From: VAXT01 sp963774625
GTDB lineage: Bacteria > Actinomycetota > Thermoleophilia > Gaiellales > Gaiellaceae
DNA: 64,000 nucleotides
NCBI GenBank assembly: GCA_963774625.1
Contig: CAVZFQ010000014.1
Coordinates: forward strand, 1 to 64,000
Direction: 5' to 3'
A model generated the notes under the pieces. It was not told the DNA's origin, made no database searches, and saw nothing but the letters and a program-made list of their open reading frames with translations. Below, piece after piece: positions 16,463 to 25,040 of the stretch. Position 1 is the stretch's first letter. Each line of letters begins with the position of its first letter. The translations under genes were made by a program, and so were the position numbers.

Positions 16463-17409
16463 CGGCCGGGCCGCAGCTTCTTCTTCAGCTGCCCGGCGAG
16501 CAGGCGCACGTGCATCCGGCCGCGGTTGAGCTCCGCCCGCCGCAGCACGTCACGCGGGAGGGGCCGTCGCTCGCCGCGGACCTGGTCCCGCTGGCGCCAG
16601 GCGTCGCGGACGGCCCGCGCCCACGTGCGCGGCACACCGCGGTAGGTGGATTCGATCAGGTCGAAGGCGAGGTACCCAGCGGTGCGACGGACGGCCAGCG
16701 GAGCGGGAAATCGGAGCCAGATGTACCAGAGGTGGTTCCGGATCCGGTAGTAGAGGTTGACGTCCGCCGTCTGCCGCTCCGACTCGGCCTTCATGTGGTC
16801 GAAGGGCGAGCCAGGGAAGTAGCGGACGTCCCAGCCGCGCTCGAGCATGCGCGCTGCGAGGTCGATCTCGGACGAGGTCAGGAAGTACGGCTCGAAGAAC
16901 CCGCCGACCTCGAGGTAGGCGCTGCGGCGGATCATGCAGGCGCCTTCCGGAAAGGAGAACGCGGGGAACCCGTCCGCCGGCTCTCCCGCACGGCCGGCGC
17001 GAAGCAGCCAGTCGAAGGTTCCGAGCTCGGTCGCCCGGAGGGTGTTCCCGTCGGGATCGATGTCCCGGACGAAGCCGCCGGCGACGCCGAGCTTCGGGTC
17101 GGCGCGGAAGGCCTCGACGAGGGTCTCGACCGCGCCCGGAAGGGGATAGGCGTCGTCGTCCAGCATCAGCAGGAGCTCGCCGGTGGCCTCGTCCGCGGCC
17201 AGGTTGCGCCCGGCGAGCGCGAGGTTCCCGCCGGGCTCCAGCAGGCGGACCGAATCGCCTAGTCCACGAACGAAGTCGGCCGTCCCGTCGGTCGAGTCGT
17301 TGTCGACCACGAGGACCTCTTCGACGGGCAAGTCGCGAAGCCGCTGCAGGACGATCTCCAGAGCGTCCCGGCGGTTGCGCGTGATGATGACGGCGGTGAC
17401 AACGGCCAT
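16459..17409 (-). CDS. family 2 glycosyltransferase
   Basis: Cytosolic-face GT-A transferase of 316 aa. The N-terminus VTAVIITRNRRDALEIVLQR and VLVVDNDSTDGTADFV are the nucleotide-binding strands. LLLMLDDDAYP is the DxD metal site near residue 95. GACMIRRSAYLEVGGF and SSEIDLAARMLERGWDVRYF are acceptor-side motifs. Rhamnosyltransferase-like GT2s look similar, but the donor sugar cannot be read. The start is the ATG at 17409; 15 bp separate it from the divergent deacetylase. It is the first gene of a three-gene minus operon. Confidence 0.88.
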   Translation of the reverse strand: MAVVTAVIITRNRRDALEIVLQRLRDLPVEEVLVVDNDSTDGTADFVRGLGDSVRLLEPGGNLALAGRNLAADEATGELLLMLDDDAYPLPGAVETLVEAFRADPKLGVAGGFVRDIDPDGNTLRATELGTFDWLLRAGRAGEPADGFPAFSFPEGACMIRRSAYLEVGGFFEPYFLTSSEIDLAARMLERGWDVRYFPGSPFDHMKAESERQTADVNLYYRIRNHLWYIWLRFPAPLAVRRTAGYLAFDLIESTYRGVPRTWARAVRDAWRQRDQVRGERRPLPRDVLRRAELNRGRMHVRLLAGQLKKKLRPGR

Positions 17410-17424
17410 GCGTACGATTTTCCC

Positions 17425-18180
17425 ATGGCCCACGGCTCCCTCCCTCCGCTCGCGCTCGCCTACCACGCCGTGGCGGACGTTCCGTTGCGGGAGGATCAAG
17501 ACGGGCTGTTCGTGCGCACGGAGGACCTGAGAAGGCACATCGCGAAGCTGCGCGAGTGGGGGTACGGTCTCGTCTCCTTCGGAGAGCTGGCCCGGCTCGC
17601 GGCGGCGGGCCAGGCGAGCGGGCACGTAGCGCTCACCTTCGACGACGGCTTCGCCGACAACCACGAGACTCTGGCCCCTCTACTCGCAGAACTGGATGCT
17701 CCCGCGACCGTGTTCGTCGTCTCCGGCTGGCTCGGGAAGCCGCATCGCTCGGCGCCGTCGGCCCGGGTCGTGACCGCGGACGAGCTGCGCGCGCTCCACG
17801 GAGCGGGCATCGAGATCGGCGCCCATTCCGTGACCCACCCTGACCTGAGCACTCTTACCTACGAGGAGGCCAAGTCCGAGCTCGAGCAGAGCAAGCGGGA
17901 TCTCGAGCGCGAGCTGGGCGCTCCCGTCGAGGTCGCTGCGTACCCCTACGGGCGCGCGAGCGCCGACACCGTGCGCGCCGCCCGCGACGCAGGGTTCCGG
18001 GCCGCCTGCGCCGCGATGGGCCTCGGCTCTTGGGAAACGCCGCACCACCTTCCGCGCCAGGACATGACCAACCGCTGCACGCTCTTCGGCCTGCGGCTGA
18101 AGCGCGACGACCGGTACGAGCCACTGATGCGGTTCGCGCCGGCCCGTGCCGCGCGCCGCCTAGCCCGGGCCCTCCGATGA
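17425..18180 (+). CDS. polysaccharide deacetylase (NodB homology, copy 1)
   Basis: CE4 esterase-like enzyme of 251 aa that would remove N- or O-acetyl groups from sugars. The NodB motifs are TFDDGFADN near residue 72 (catalytic Asp-Asp), IGAHSVTHPDLSTL near 132 (metal His pair HSxxHP) and VAAYPYG near 170. No signal peptide, so it may act on lipid-linked intermediates in the cytosol or be atypically exported. Its stop overlaps the ATG of the second deacetylase (ATGA). Confidence 0.9.
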   Translation: MAHGSLPPLALAYHAVADVPLREDQDGLFVRTEDLRRHIAKLREWGYGLVSFGELARLAAAGQASGHVALTFDDGFADNHETLAPLLAELDAPATVFVVSGWLGKPHRSAPSARVVTADELRALHGAGIEIGAHSVTHPDLSTLTYEEAKSELEQSKRDLERELGAPVEVAAYPYGRASADTVRAARDAGFRAACAAMGLGSWETPHHLPRQDMTNRCTLFGLRLKRDDRYEPLMRFAPARAARRLARALR

Positions 18181-18857
18181 AGCCACGCGTGCTCGTCTAC
18201 CACGGTGTTGCCGAGCCGAACGGCGGCGACACGTCGCGCCTCCTGACGGCGCCCCGCCACGTCGAGGCGCACATTCGCTTTCTCCAGGGTCGGGGCTATC
18301 AATTCCTCACGGCCGAGGAGCTGCTCGACGGCCCGCCCCCCGGGCGAACTGCGGTGCTCACGTTCGACGACGGCTTCCGCAACTGGGTGACGACTGCGCA
18401 GCCTCTGCTCGAGCGGCTCGGAGTCCGCGGAACGTTCTACGTCTGCCCGGGCCGCTACCGGATGCAGCATCCGGAGGTGGCCGGCGAGAAGGGCCGTCTG
18501 CTCGACGAGGCCGAGGCGCGCTCACTCGCGGCCTCCGGGATGGAGCTCGGCTCGCACTCGCTGACGCACCCCGATCTCCGCCGGCTCGACGACGACGCTC
18601 TCGAGCGTGAGGTGCGCGAGTCGAAGGCCGCCGTCGAGGAGCTCACGGGCCGGCCCTGTCGCACCTTCGCATACCCGTACGGCCTGCACGACGAGCGCGT
18701 GACGGAGGCCGTCGAGGCAGCGGGCTACGAGCTCGCCTTCACCTGGCTGCCCGGCCCGTGGCGCCCCCTGCAGGCACCACGGTTGCCCGCCCCGCCACGC
18801 AATGGTGCCCTCCGCCTCGCGGTCAAGCTGCTCGGCGTGCGGAGGCCCGGCCGCTGA
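18177..18857 (+). CDS. polysaccharide deacetylase (NodB homology, copy 2)
   Basis: Second CE4-type protein, 226 aa, similar in layout to the gene before it: VLVYHGVAEPNGG at the start, LTFDDGFRNWV near residue 60, LGSHSLTHPDLRRL near 122 and TFAYPYGLHDE near 160. The start ATG at 18177 overlaps the previous stop, and its own TGA shares one base with the ATG of the next GT2 (TGATG), so five plus-strand genes 17425-22300 form one tight operon. Two adjacent deacetylases suggest sequential or different-position deacetylation. Confidence 0.9.
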   Translation: MKPRVLVYHGVAEPNGGDTSRLLTAPRHVEAHIRFLQGRGYQFLTAEELLDGPPPGRTAVLTFDDGFRNWVTTAQPLLERLGVRGTFYVCPGRYRMQHPEVAGEKGRLLDEAEARSLAASGMELGSHSLTHPDLRRLDDDALEREVRESKAAVEELTGRPCRTFAYPYGLHDERVTEAVEAAGYELAFTWLPGPWRPLQAPRLPAPPRNGALRLAVKLLGVRRPGR

Positions 18858-19732
18858 TGCGGTTCTCGGTCGTCATCCCCACGATGCGCCGCGAGGAGAT
18901 CCTCGGCGCGACCCTCGAGAGCCTTCGGCTCTGCGATCCGTGCCCGGACGAAGTGATCGTCATCGACGCCGATCCGGAAGGCTCATCGGAGTCGGTCGTC
19001 GCCGCGTTCGACCAGCAGGTCGAGCCCGTCGTGCGCTACCTGCGCTCCGTGCCCAGCCTCACCCGCCAGCGGAACTACGGGATCGATGACGCCTCCGGTG
19101 AAGTGATCGTCTTCCTGGACGACGACGTGACGATCCAGCCGGACCTGTTCGCGCGCCTGGCCGAGGTCTATCGCGACCCGAGCGTCGTCGGAGCAACCGG
19201 ACGCGTGATCGAGCCCGACTCGGGCCGGGTGGGTGACCGCGCCTCGCCGCTGCGCCGACTGCTCCTCGGCGGCGGTCGCGAAGGCACGTTCACGCGCTAC
19301 GGCTACCCGCGCTACCTGCGCACCCTCGACGAGCCGCGGGACGTCGAGTTCATGCAGGGCTGCTTCATGAGCGCGCGTTACGACGCCGCCGCCCGGGTGC
19401 GCTTCGACGAGCACCTCGGCGGCTATGCGCTCGCAGAGGACGAGGACTTCTCCTACCGGCTCTCGCGGCTCGGTCGGATCCGCTACCTGCCGGAGATCCA
19501 CGTCGAGCATCGCAAGCTGGGCTTCGGCTCGCAGGACGCGCGCCCGTTCGGGCGTCGTGTGATCGTCAACCGTGCCTATCTGTTCCGGAAGAACTTCCCG
19601 CAGACCGTGCTCGCACGCGCGCAGTTCGTGTTGCTCGTGTTCGCGCTGATCGGGCATCGCCTCGTGAACCGAGAGTGGCGGGGCGCACGCGGGCTCGTGG
19701 ACGGCGCGGTGGCTGTCTGGCTGAAGAAGTGA
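18857..19732 (+). CDS. family 2 glycosyltransferase
   Basis: GT-A transferase of 291 aa. FSVVIPTMRREEILGATLES and PDEVIVIDAD form the nucleotide-binding half, SLTRQRNYGIDDASGEVIVF and FLDDDVTIQPD the DxD metal site near residue 92, and YALAEDEDFSYRLSRLG the acceptor-side ED motif near 200. A hydrophobic stretch near 255-272 could be membrane-associated. The start ATG at 18857 overlaps the deacetylase stop; the stop overlaps the GTG of the following GT4 (GTGA). Confidence 0.9.
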   Translation: MRFSVVIPTMRREEILGATLESLRLCDPCPDEVIVIDADPEGSSESVVAAFDQQVEPVVRYLRSVPSLTRQRNYGIDDASGEVIVFLDDDVTIQPDLFARLAEVYRDPSVVGATGRVIEPDSGRVGDRASPLRRLLLGGGREGTFTRYGYPRYLRTLDEPRDVEFMQGCFMSARYDAAARVRFDEHLGGYALAEDEDFSYRLSRLGRIRYLPEIHVEHRKLGFGSQDARPFGRRVIVNRAYLFRKNFPQTVLARAQFVLLVFALIGHRLVNREWRGARGLVDGAVAVWLKK

Positions 19733-20859
19733 GCGAGGCGGTTCCGATCACCTTTGTCTCGTCGCACGCTCATCTCGGCGGGGAGGAGGGGTATCTCGCC
19801 ACGCTCCTCGAGGAACTGGGGCCGGACTGGATCCAGGAGGTGGTCGTGCTCGAGGAAGGACCGTTCGTCGAGCGGCTTGCGGACTATCCCGTCCATGTGA
19901 TCCCGACCTCGCGCCGGGCGGGCATGGCGGTCTCAGCCTGGAAGCTTCGACGCCACCTGCGCCGGACACGCCCGGTGCTCGTGCACGCGAACGGGATCAA
20001 GGCGGCGCTCGTCTGCGCGCTGGCCGGAGCACCGATGCTCTGGCTCAAGCACGACTTCAGCTGGGACGGGCGACTCGCGCGCTTCATCGGACGGCGCGCC
20101 AGGCTCGTGGTGGGGGTCAGCGGGGCAGTGCTGGAGACCCTTGCCGGGACCGGCGTCCCGACGGAGGTCGTGTATACGGGTCTCAGGGAGATCGAGGCCG
20201 ATCGGCCGGAGGGGCGGCGGCGGCTCCTCGAGGCACTCGGGCCGCCCGAGCCGACGGCTGTCGCCGCGATCGCGGCGCGCATCGATCCGCCGAAGGGTCA
20301 CCTGGAGGCTCTCGCGGTGCTTCCAGAGCTTCTGGTTCGCGTGCCGCGCCTCCGCCTGGCCTTCATGGGCGCGGAGCATCCTCCTCACCTCGAGTACGCA
20401 GCCCAGCTCCGACGGCTGGTCGCTGAGCGGGGCCTCGAGGATTCGGTCGCGTTTCTCGGGTATCGGGACGACGCCGTCGAGCTGATGAGTGGGTGTGACG
20501 CCGTCCTGATTCCGAGCATCGTCGACGAGAGCGGGCTGGGGCGCGAGGGATTCCCCCTGGCGGCGCTCGAGGCGATGGCAGTCGGCACGCCGGTCGTCGG
20601 CTACGACCACGGCGGCCTGCCCGAGCTCGTCGGGGATTGCGGCGTGCTCGTCCCGCCAGGGGACCGGGCCGCGCTGCGGGATGCAATCCTGGAGGTCGTG
20701 GGGGACGAAGGCTTGCGATCGCGCCTTGCCAGTTGCGGCCCGGAACGGGTGGCGACGCAGTTCGCGCTGCCGCGGTTCGTCGAGGAGATGAAGGAGCGCT
20801 ATCGAGAGGCGGCGAACCGAGCCGCCATGGCGGGAGGATCCGATGGCGGCCGCACTTAG
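19729..20859 (+). CDS. family 4 glycosyltransferase
   Basis: GT-B transferase of 376 aa. The N-terminal domain binds acceptor (TFVSSHAHLGGEEGYLATL, a glycine-rich loop; VLVHANGIKAA). The C-terminal Rossmann domain binds nucleotide sugar, with AAIAARIDPPKGH, FLGYRDDAVELM and the EX7E-type block DESGLGREGFPLAALEAMAV near residue 265. The start is the GTG at 19729, overlapping the preceding stop; the 3' end overlaps the Wzy start by 17 bp. Confidence 0.9.
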   Translation: MSEAVPITFVSSHAHLGGEEGYLATLLEELGPDWIQEVVVLEEGPFVERLADYPVHVIPTSRRAGMAVSAWKLRRHLRRTRPVLVHANGIKAALVCALAGAPMLWLKHDFSWDGRLARFIGRRARLVVGVSGAVLETLAGTGVPTEVVYTGLREIEADRPEGRRRLLEALGPPEPTAVAAIAARIDPPKGHLEALAVLPELLVRVPRLRLAFMGAEHPPHLEYAAQLRRLVAERGLEDSVAFLGYRDDAVELMSGCDAVLIPSIVDESGLGREGFPLAALEAMAVGTPVVGYDHGGLPELVGDCGVLVPPGDRAALRDAILEVVGDEGLRSRLASCGPERVATQFALPRFVEEMKERYREAANRAAMAGGSDGGRT

Positions 20860-22300
20860 CCACGCGCTCGGGCTGTCGCGGAACCAGCGCGAGCGCCTTC
20901 TGTCGATCAGCATGGGCACGGGGCTCGCCCTCGTCTCGATCTTCCTCGGGTTGACCCTGGCCGCAGTGGCCACGCTCTTCGAAGCGAGCGTCGCCGTCTA
21001 CATCGCCCTCCCCCTGGCCCCGCTCCTGGCGCTCGCGGTGCTCGCGGCTCCTATCGTCGCCCCCCTCGGCGTGTTCGCGACCTTCCCCGTGGGGTCGACC
21101 GGCGCTCCGGTCGGTGCGGCCACCCTGCAGTCGGCCGAAGCCGCGGTGGTGATCGTCGCGCTGATGGTCATCGTCCGCCGGCTGGCCATGGGCCAGACGC
21201 CGCTCGCCTGGTCGCCGGTGCTCTTCTGGCCCCTGGGCCTGATGGCCTGGATGCTCGTCTCGATGTTCTCGGCGCTCGACGAGACGCTGGCGATCAAGCA
21301 GCTGGTCTCGATCGCGGGCGGGGTGACCTTCGCCTCCGTGATCCTCGCGTCATGCCGCGGGATGCGGGATCTGCGCGTGCTGCTGGGGGGCTTCGTCCTG
21401 TCGACGACGATCCTCGCCATCATCGCGCTGTCGAGCCGTTCTGACTTCCAGCAGTCGTCCTATTCGGGCTCGGCTGTCCTGAAGGGCCGCCTGCAGGGTG
21501 CCTTCGACCACCCGAACCAGATGGGTGCATTGGCCGCGATGGCGGCCCCGGTGGCCGCCGGGTTCCTGTTCGGGGGCCGGACCCGCCGGACGCGAACGCT
21601 GGCCGGCGTCGCACTGGGGTTGATCCTCGCCGCGCTCGCGCTCTCACTCGCCCGCGGCGCGTGGCTCGGAGCCGGCGCGGCAGCGCTGTTCATGCTCATC
21701 ACACTGCGCGAGGCGCGCCGGACGCTCCTCTTGATCGGCCTGCCAGTGGTCCTCGTCTTCGTGGGCCTGTGGAGCTACTTCCCGAAGAACGAGCAGGTCC
21801 AGGTCGTGACCCAGCGTGCGGAATCCTTCACCACGCTGAGCCCCTACGACGATCGCGACTCGATCTGGCGCGAGGCGCGACGGGAGATCCAGGAGGATCC
21901 CTGGACGGGCCAGGGGCCGGGCAACTTCATCATCTCGAGCGCGCGCGCAGGCTCGGAGGCGAGCACGGTCGCGGCGTTCCACGCGCACAACCTCTTCCTC
22001 AACTGGGCGGCCGAATCGGGGCTGCCGGCGGCGGCGATCATCCTGCTCTTCGCGTTTGCGCTCGTCAACGCCGGACGCGTCGCCTCGCGTCTTTCGCTGG
22101 CGCGCGGGGACCCGGCCGACCGCGCGATCGTGATCGGAATCGGGGGCGCGCTCCTGACGGTCTTCTTCCAGGGGTTCGTCGACTACACCCTCGGCAACTC
22201 GGTCGTGCACATCGCCCTCTGGGGAATGATCGGGGCGCTGCTCCTCGCGAGCCGTGATGCTGGTCCGTCGCCCAGAGGGAGCGCAGTTACCCGCCGGTGA
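20843..22300 (+). CDS. O-antigen ligase/Wzy-type polymerase
   Basis: Polytopic membrane protein of 485 aa (about 12 helices) with the Wzy_C core: GRLQGAFDHPNQMGALAAM near residue 220, a large periplasmic-type loop containing SIWREARREI and GQGPGNFII, and the signature HAHNLFLNWAAESGLPAA near 370. It would polymerise or ligate the flipped repeat units outside the membrane. The start ATG at 20843 is preceded by GGGAGGATC inside the GT4 gene. It ends convergently with the glycoside hydrolase (14-bp overlap). Confidence 0.88.
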   Translation: MAAALSHALGLSRNQRERLLSISMGTGLALVSIFLGLTLAAVATLFEASVAVYIALPLAPLLALAVLAAPIVAPLGVFATFPVGSTGAPVGAATLQSAEAAVVIVALMVIVRRLAMGQTPLAWSPVLFWPLGLMAWMLVSMFSALDETLAIKQLVSIAGGVTFASVILASCRGMRDLRVLLGGFVLSTTILAIIALSSRSDFQQSSYSGSAVLKGRLQGAFDHPNQMGALAAMAAPVAAGFLFGGRTRRTRTLAGVALGLILAALALSLARGAWLGAGAAALFMLITLREARRTLLLIGLPVVLVFVGLWSYFPKNEQVQVVTQRAESFTTLSPYDDRDSIWREARREIQEDPWTGQGPGNFIISSARAGSEASTVAAFHAHNLFLNWAAESGLPAAAIILLFAFALVNAGRVASRLSLARGDPADRAIVIGIGGALLTVFFQGFVDYTLGNSVVHIALWGMIGALLLASRDAGPSPRGSAVTRR

Positions 22301-24032
22301 GGTAGTTCTTCAGCGCGGTGTAGACGGGCCGCGGGGTCGTGTCTGCGTTGAGTAGCCCGTAGCCGCTCTGGATCACGTCCGTGGAGCCCGGCGCAGCGCG
22401 CTCCTTGTACCAGAACATGACCGGCACGTAGGTGTAGTTCGTCTGCGTGTACTGGATCGCTCGGATCAGGAAGTCGGCCTGCTGCGCCTGCGTGACGCCG
22501 CGCTCCCAGTTCTGGATCCCGGGCCAGTTCGCGTGGGCCGACCAGCCGAACTCGGTGAACCAGATCGGCTTGGCGGCGTCGCCGTTTTGGATCATCACCT
22601 GGCGGACGACGGGGAGGTGCGTGAACCACCAGCGGAACGTCCCGCCGTCTGCCTCCCGGTACTCGGGCGGGTAATCGCCCATGCCCTGGTACGGGTGCGT
22701 GGCGAGGACGTCGAATGAGTTCCTGCCGCCGAGCGCGTAAATCTGGCGCATCCAGCCGTCGTCGTTCGAGGACGGGCCTGCGAGGACGACCTCGGCGCTG
22801 GGATCGCCGACCTTGAAGCCGGGATACGCGGCGTTCAGGAGCTGGACATATTGCGCCTGCGTGCCGGCGAAGAAGTTCGGCTGGTCGGGCTCGTTCCAGA
22901 CTTCCCAGGCGTCGACCCGGCCGCTCCAGTGCGCCGCCGCCCAGCGGGCGAAGTCGGCGAAGTCCTGCGGGTTGGTCGGGGGAACCTTGTCGGACTGGCC
23001 ACCGTTGGCCCAGGCGGGTGTGAGCCACAGCGTCAGCAGCACCTTCATGCCGCGCGCTCGGGCCTGGTTGACGCAGAAGTCGACCATGCCGATGTGCCAG
23101 GTGTTCCGCTCGCCCTTGTACGCGCCCTCGATGCCGTTCCAGGCCGTGTCGATTCGAACCCAGGTCACGCCGGCCGCCTGCAGCCGGTTGAGCACGGCGA
23201 TGCGGTCGGCGTCGTTGTAGACGGCCCAGTTGCAATGGAACTGGGCGCCCACCGCGGGGCCGCCGGCAGGTGGCGGTGGCGGAGGAGGCGGCGGAGGCGG
23301 AGGTGGCGGAGGTGGTGGCGGAGGCGGTGGCGGTGGCGGTGGCGGTGGCGGTGGCGGCGGCGGCGGAGGAGGCGGAGGTGGTGGCGGTTGCGGTGGCGGT
23401 GGCGGCGGCGGTGGCGGAGGCGGAGGCGGAGGCGGCGGTGGCGGCGGCGGCGGCGGCGGCGGGTTCTTACGCTTATCGGGGCTGGGCTTCGACGCGGACG
23501 GCACGAGCTGGACGTCGTCGACGCGGAACTGGCCTCCCCGGAGTGAGAGCGGCTTGGAGATCGAAAGCGCGAGACTGCCGCCGGCGCTCTTCGTCTGGTA
23601 GACGAGCGCGCCCAGACGTTGCCAGCGGCCGGTCGAACGGGCACACCGCTTGGCGTCTCCGACGATCGTCGTGCCGACGCTCTCGGTGACTCCGAGGCAG
23701 AGTCGGAAGCCGCGCCCGGTTCCGCGAACGGCTGCGGCGGCTGTGTAGAAGGTTCCTGCGGCGGCTGTGGTCAGCGGCCGGGAGCGATAGACCGAGAAAG
23801 TCGTCGGGCGGCGCTTCTGGGCTGTGACGAGCGCAGCGCGGCCCTGCGGTCCACGATTGATGAGTTTCAGTCGTGCGCCCTCTGCGCGCCAGCCCGACAG
23901 GCCTTGCTCGAAACTGGACTCGAGAGCGCGAGGCGCGTTCGTCGGCGTCTGAGCGCCCGCGGCGGCCGGCGTCAGCGCAACCACGCCGAGCAGGCAGAGA
24001 AACACACTGAATGTGCGGCGGCGCGGCTCCAT
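22287..24032 (-). CDS. secreted clan-A glycoside hydrolase with polyproline linker
   Basis: Exported protein of 581 aa. It has a signal peptide (residues 1-~28), then an N-terminal beta-sandwich of carbohydrate-binding type (~30-180, LESSFEQGLSGW onward). A 65-residue linker of 64 Pro and one Gln follows. The C-terminal TIM barrel resembles GH5/GH39, with acid/base Glu in WEVWNEPDQP and nucleophile Glu in IWFTEFGWS. It could trim or release the polymer made by this locus; the substrate is not readable. The ATG at 24032 overlaps by two bases the divergent ATG at 24031. Convergent with wzy. Confidence 0.88.
   Translation of the reverse strand: MEPRRRTFSVFLCLLGVVALTPAAAGAQTPTNAPRALESSFEQGLSGWRAEGARLKLINRGPQGRAALVTAQKRRPTTFSVYRSRPLTTAAAGTFYTAAAAVRGTGRGFRLCLGVTESVGTTIVGDAKRCARSTGRWQRLGALVYQTKSAGGSLALSISKPLSLRGGQFRVDDVQLVPSASKPSPDKRKNPPPPPPPPPPPPPPPPPPPPPPPPQPPPPPPPPPPPPPPPPPPPPPPPPPPPPPPPPPPPPPPPPAGGPAVGAQFHCNWAVYNDADRIAVLNRLQAAGVTWVRIDTAWNGIEGAYKGERNTWHIGMVDFCVNQARARGMKVLLTLWLTPAWANGGQSDKVPPTNPQDFADFARWAAAHWSGRVDAWEVWNEPDQPNFFAGTQAQYVQLLNAAYPGFKVGDPSAEVVLAGPSSNDDGWMRQIYALGGRNSFDVLATHPYQGMGDYPPEYREADGGTFRWWFTHLPVVRQVMIQNGDAAKPIWFTEFGWSAHANWPGIQNWERGVTQAQQADFLIRAIQYTQTNYTYVPVMFWYKERAAPGSTDVIQSGYGLLNADTTPRPVYTALKNYLTGG
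23268..23462 (-). repeat. (GGN)n/(NCC)n triplet repeat encoding 64 prolines
   Basis: On the plus strand this is 65 consecutive GGN triplets except for one TTG at 23388-23390; on the coding strand it reads 24 Pro, one Gln, 40 Pro. Codons vary at the third base, so it is not a pure microsatellite. It links the carbohydrate-binding and catalytic domains of the hydrolase. Confidence 0.95.
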
Positions 24033-25029
24033 GCCAATTGTCTCGGAAGCGAGCGCCGCTCCGGCCATCGCCAGTTCGGGTGTCCCTCGTCCGAGGTACA
24101 TTGGCGCGGTTCCTCACTCGCCGCTCGTAACCGTCGTCATTCCCACGCGCAACCGGTGGGAGCTCCTCTCGAAGCACGGTCTCGCGAGCGCGCTCGGGCA
24201 GGAGGACGTCGAGCTCGAAGTGGTCGTCGTGGACGACGCTTCCACCGACGCGACGGGCGAGCGGCTGGCGGCGCTCGGTGACGAGCGCGTGCGGGTCGTC
24301 CGGCACCCGGAACAGCGCGGCCTTGCACACGGGCGAAACACGGGGCTCGCAGAGGCGCAGGGTGAGTGGGTCGCGTTCCTCGACGACGACGACGTGTGGT
24401 CGCCGCGCAAGCTGCGGAGCCAGCTCGACGCCGCCGAGGCGCGGAATGCGGTCTGGGCGTACGCGACCATGCTCGTTCTCGATCACCATGCGAACGTGAT
24501 CGAGACGTTGCCCGCGCCGGACCCCGAGGAGATCGGCAGCCTGCTGCGCACGCGGAACGCACTTCCGGCCGGAGGATCGGCGGTCATCGCGAAGACAGAG
24601 GTGGCACGGAAAGGCGGCGGCTTCGACACGGAGCTGAACGAGCTCGCGGACTGGGACTTCTGGCTCCGACTGGCCGCGGCCGGCTCCGCAGCCGCCGCGA
24701 CCGAGCCGCTCGTCGGCTACTTCCGGCATCCTCAGCAGATGCGCCTCACGGAGGAGTCGAATGTCGAGGCCGAGTTCGCCCACCTGGCGGCGAAGCACGG
24801 CTTCGAGGGAAAGGACCTGCACTTCTCGCGCTGGGTGGCCATGGGCCACCTGCGAGCCGGACGCGCGACCAAGGCGGCCGGGATCTACCTCCGCGCCGGA
24901 ATTGTCCACCGCAGCCCCGGAAACATCGCCCGCGCGGCGGCCGCCTTGCTCGGCGAGCGCGCGTTCGCATTCCGGCGACGGCTCGTGGCCGAGCGAGTCG
25001 AGCCTGCGTGGCTGGAGCGCTACCGATAA
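24031..25029 (+). CDS. family 2 glycosyltransferase
   Basis: GT-A transferase with LVTVVIPTRNRWELLSKHGL, LEVVVVDDASTDATGERL and the metal site VAFLDDDDVWSPRKL, then FDTELNELADWDFWLRLA for acceptor contacts. The start is uncertain. The ATG at 24031 gives 332 aa with about 30 unconserved N-terminal residues and overlaps the divergent hydrolase start. No ATG, GTG or TTG lies between it and the conserved domain, only an ATT at 24100. The gene is followed by the nucleotidyltransferase, whose best homology start overlaps this stop. Confidence 0.85.
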   Translation: MPIVSEASAAPAIASSGVPRPRYIGAVPHSPLVTVVIPTRNRWELLSKHGLASALGQEDVELEVVVVDDASTDATGERLAALGDERVRVVRHPEQRGLAHGRNTGLAEAQGEWVAFLDDDDVWSPRKLRSQLDAAEARNAVWAYATMLVLDHHANVIETLPAPDPEEIGSLLRTRNALPAGGSAVIAKTEVARKGGGFDTELNELADWDFWLRLAAAGSAAAATEPLVGYFRHPQQMRLTEESNVEAEFAHLAAKHGFEGKDLHFSRWVAMGHLRAGRATKAAGIYLRAGIVHRSPGNIARAAAALLGERAFAFRRRLVAERVEPAWLERYR

Positions 25030-25040
25030 GAGTCGTCGGC

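Noticed and set aside
14241..16645. Long plus-strand frames opposite the acyltransferase and flippase
   Set aside because: Shadows of the minus-strand genes; charged low-complexity translation, no ribosome site.
23268..23462. CRISPR-like or tandem array
   Set aside because: The period is three bases and encodes a linker; there are no spacers.
23230..23601. Glycine-rich protein on the plus strand
   Set aside because: It is the antisense reading of the proline linker; no start context or signal peptide.
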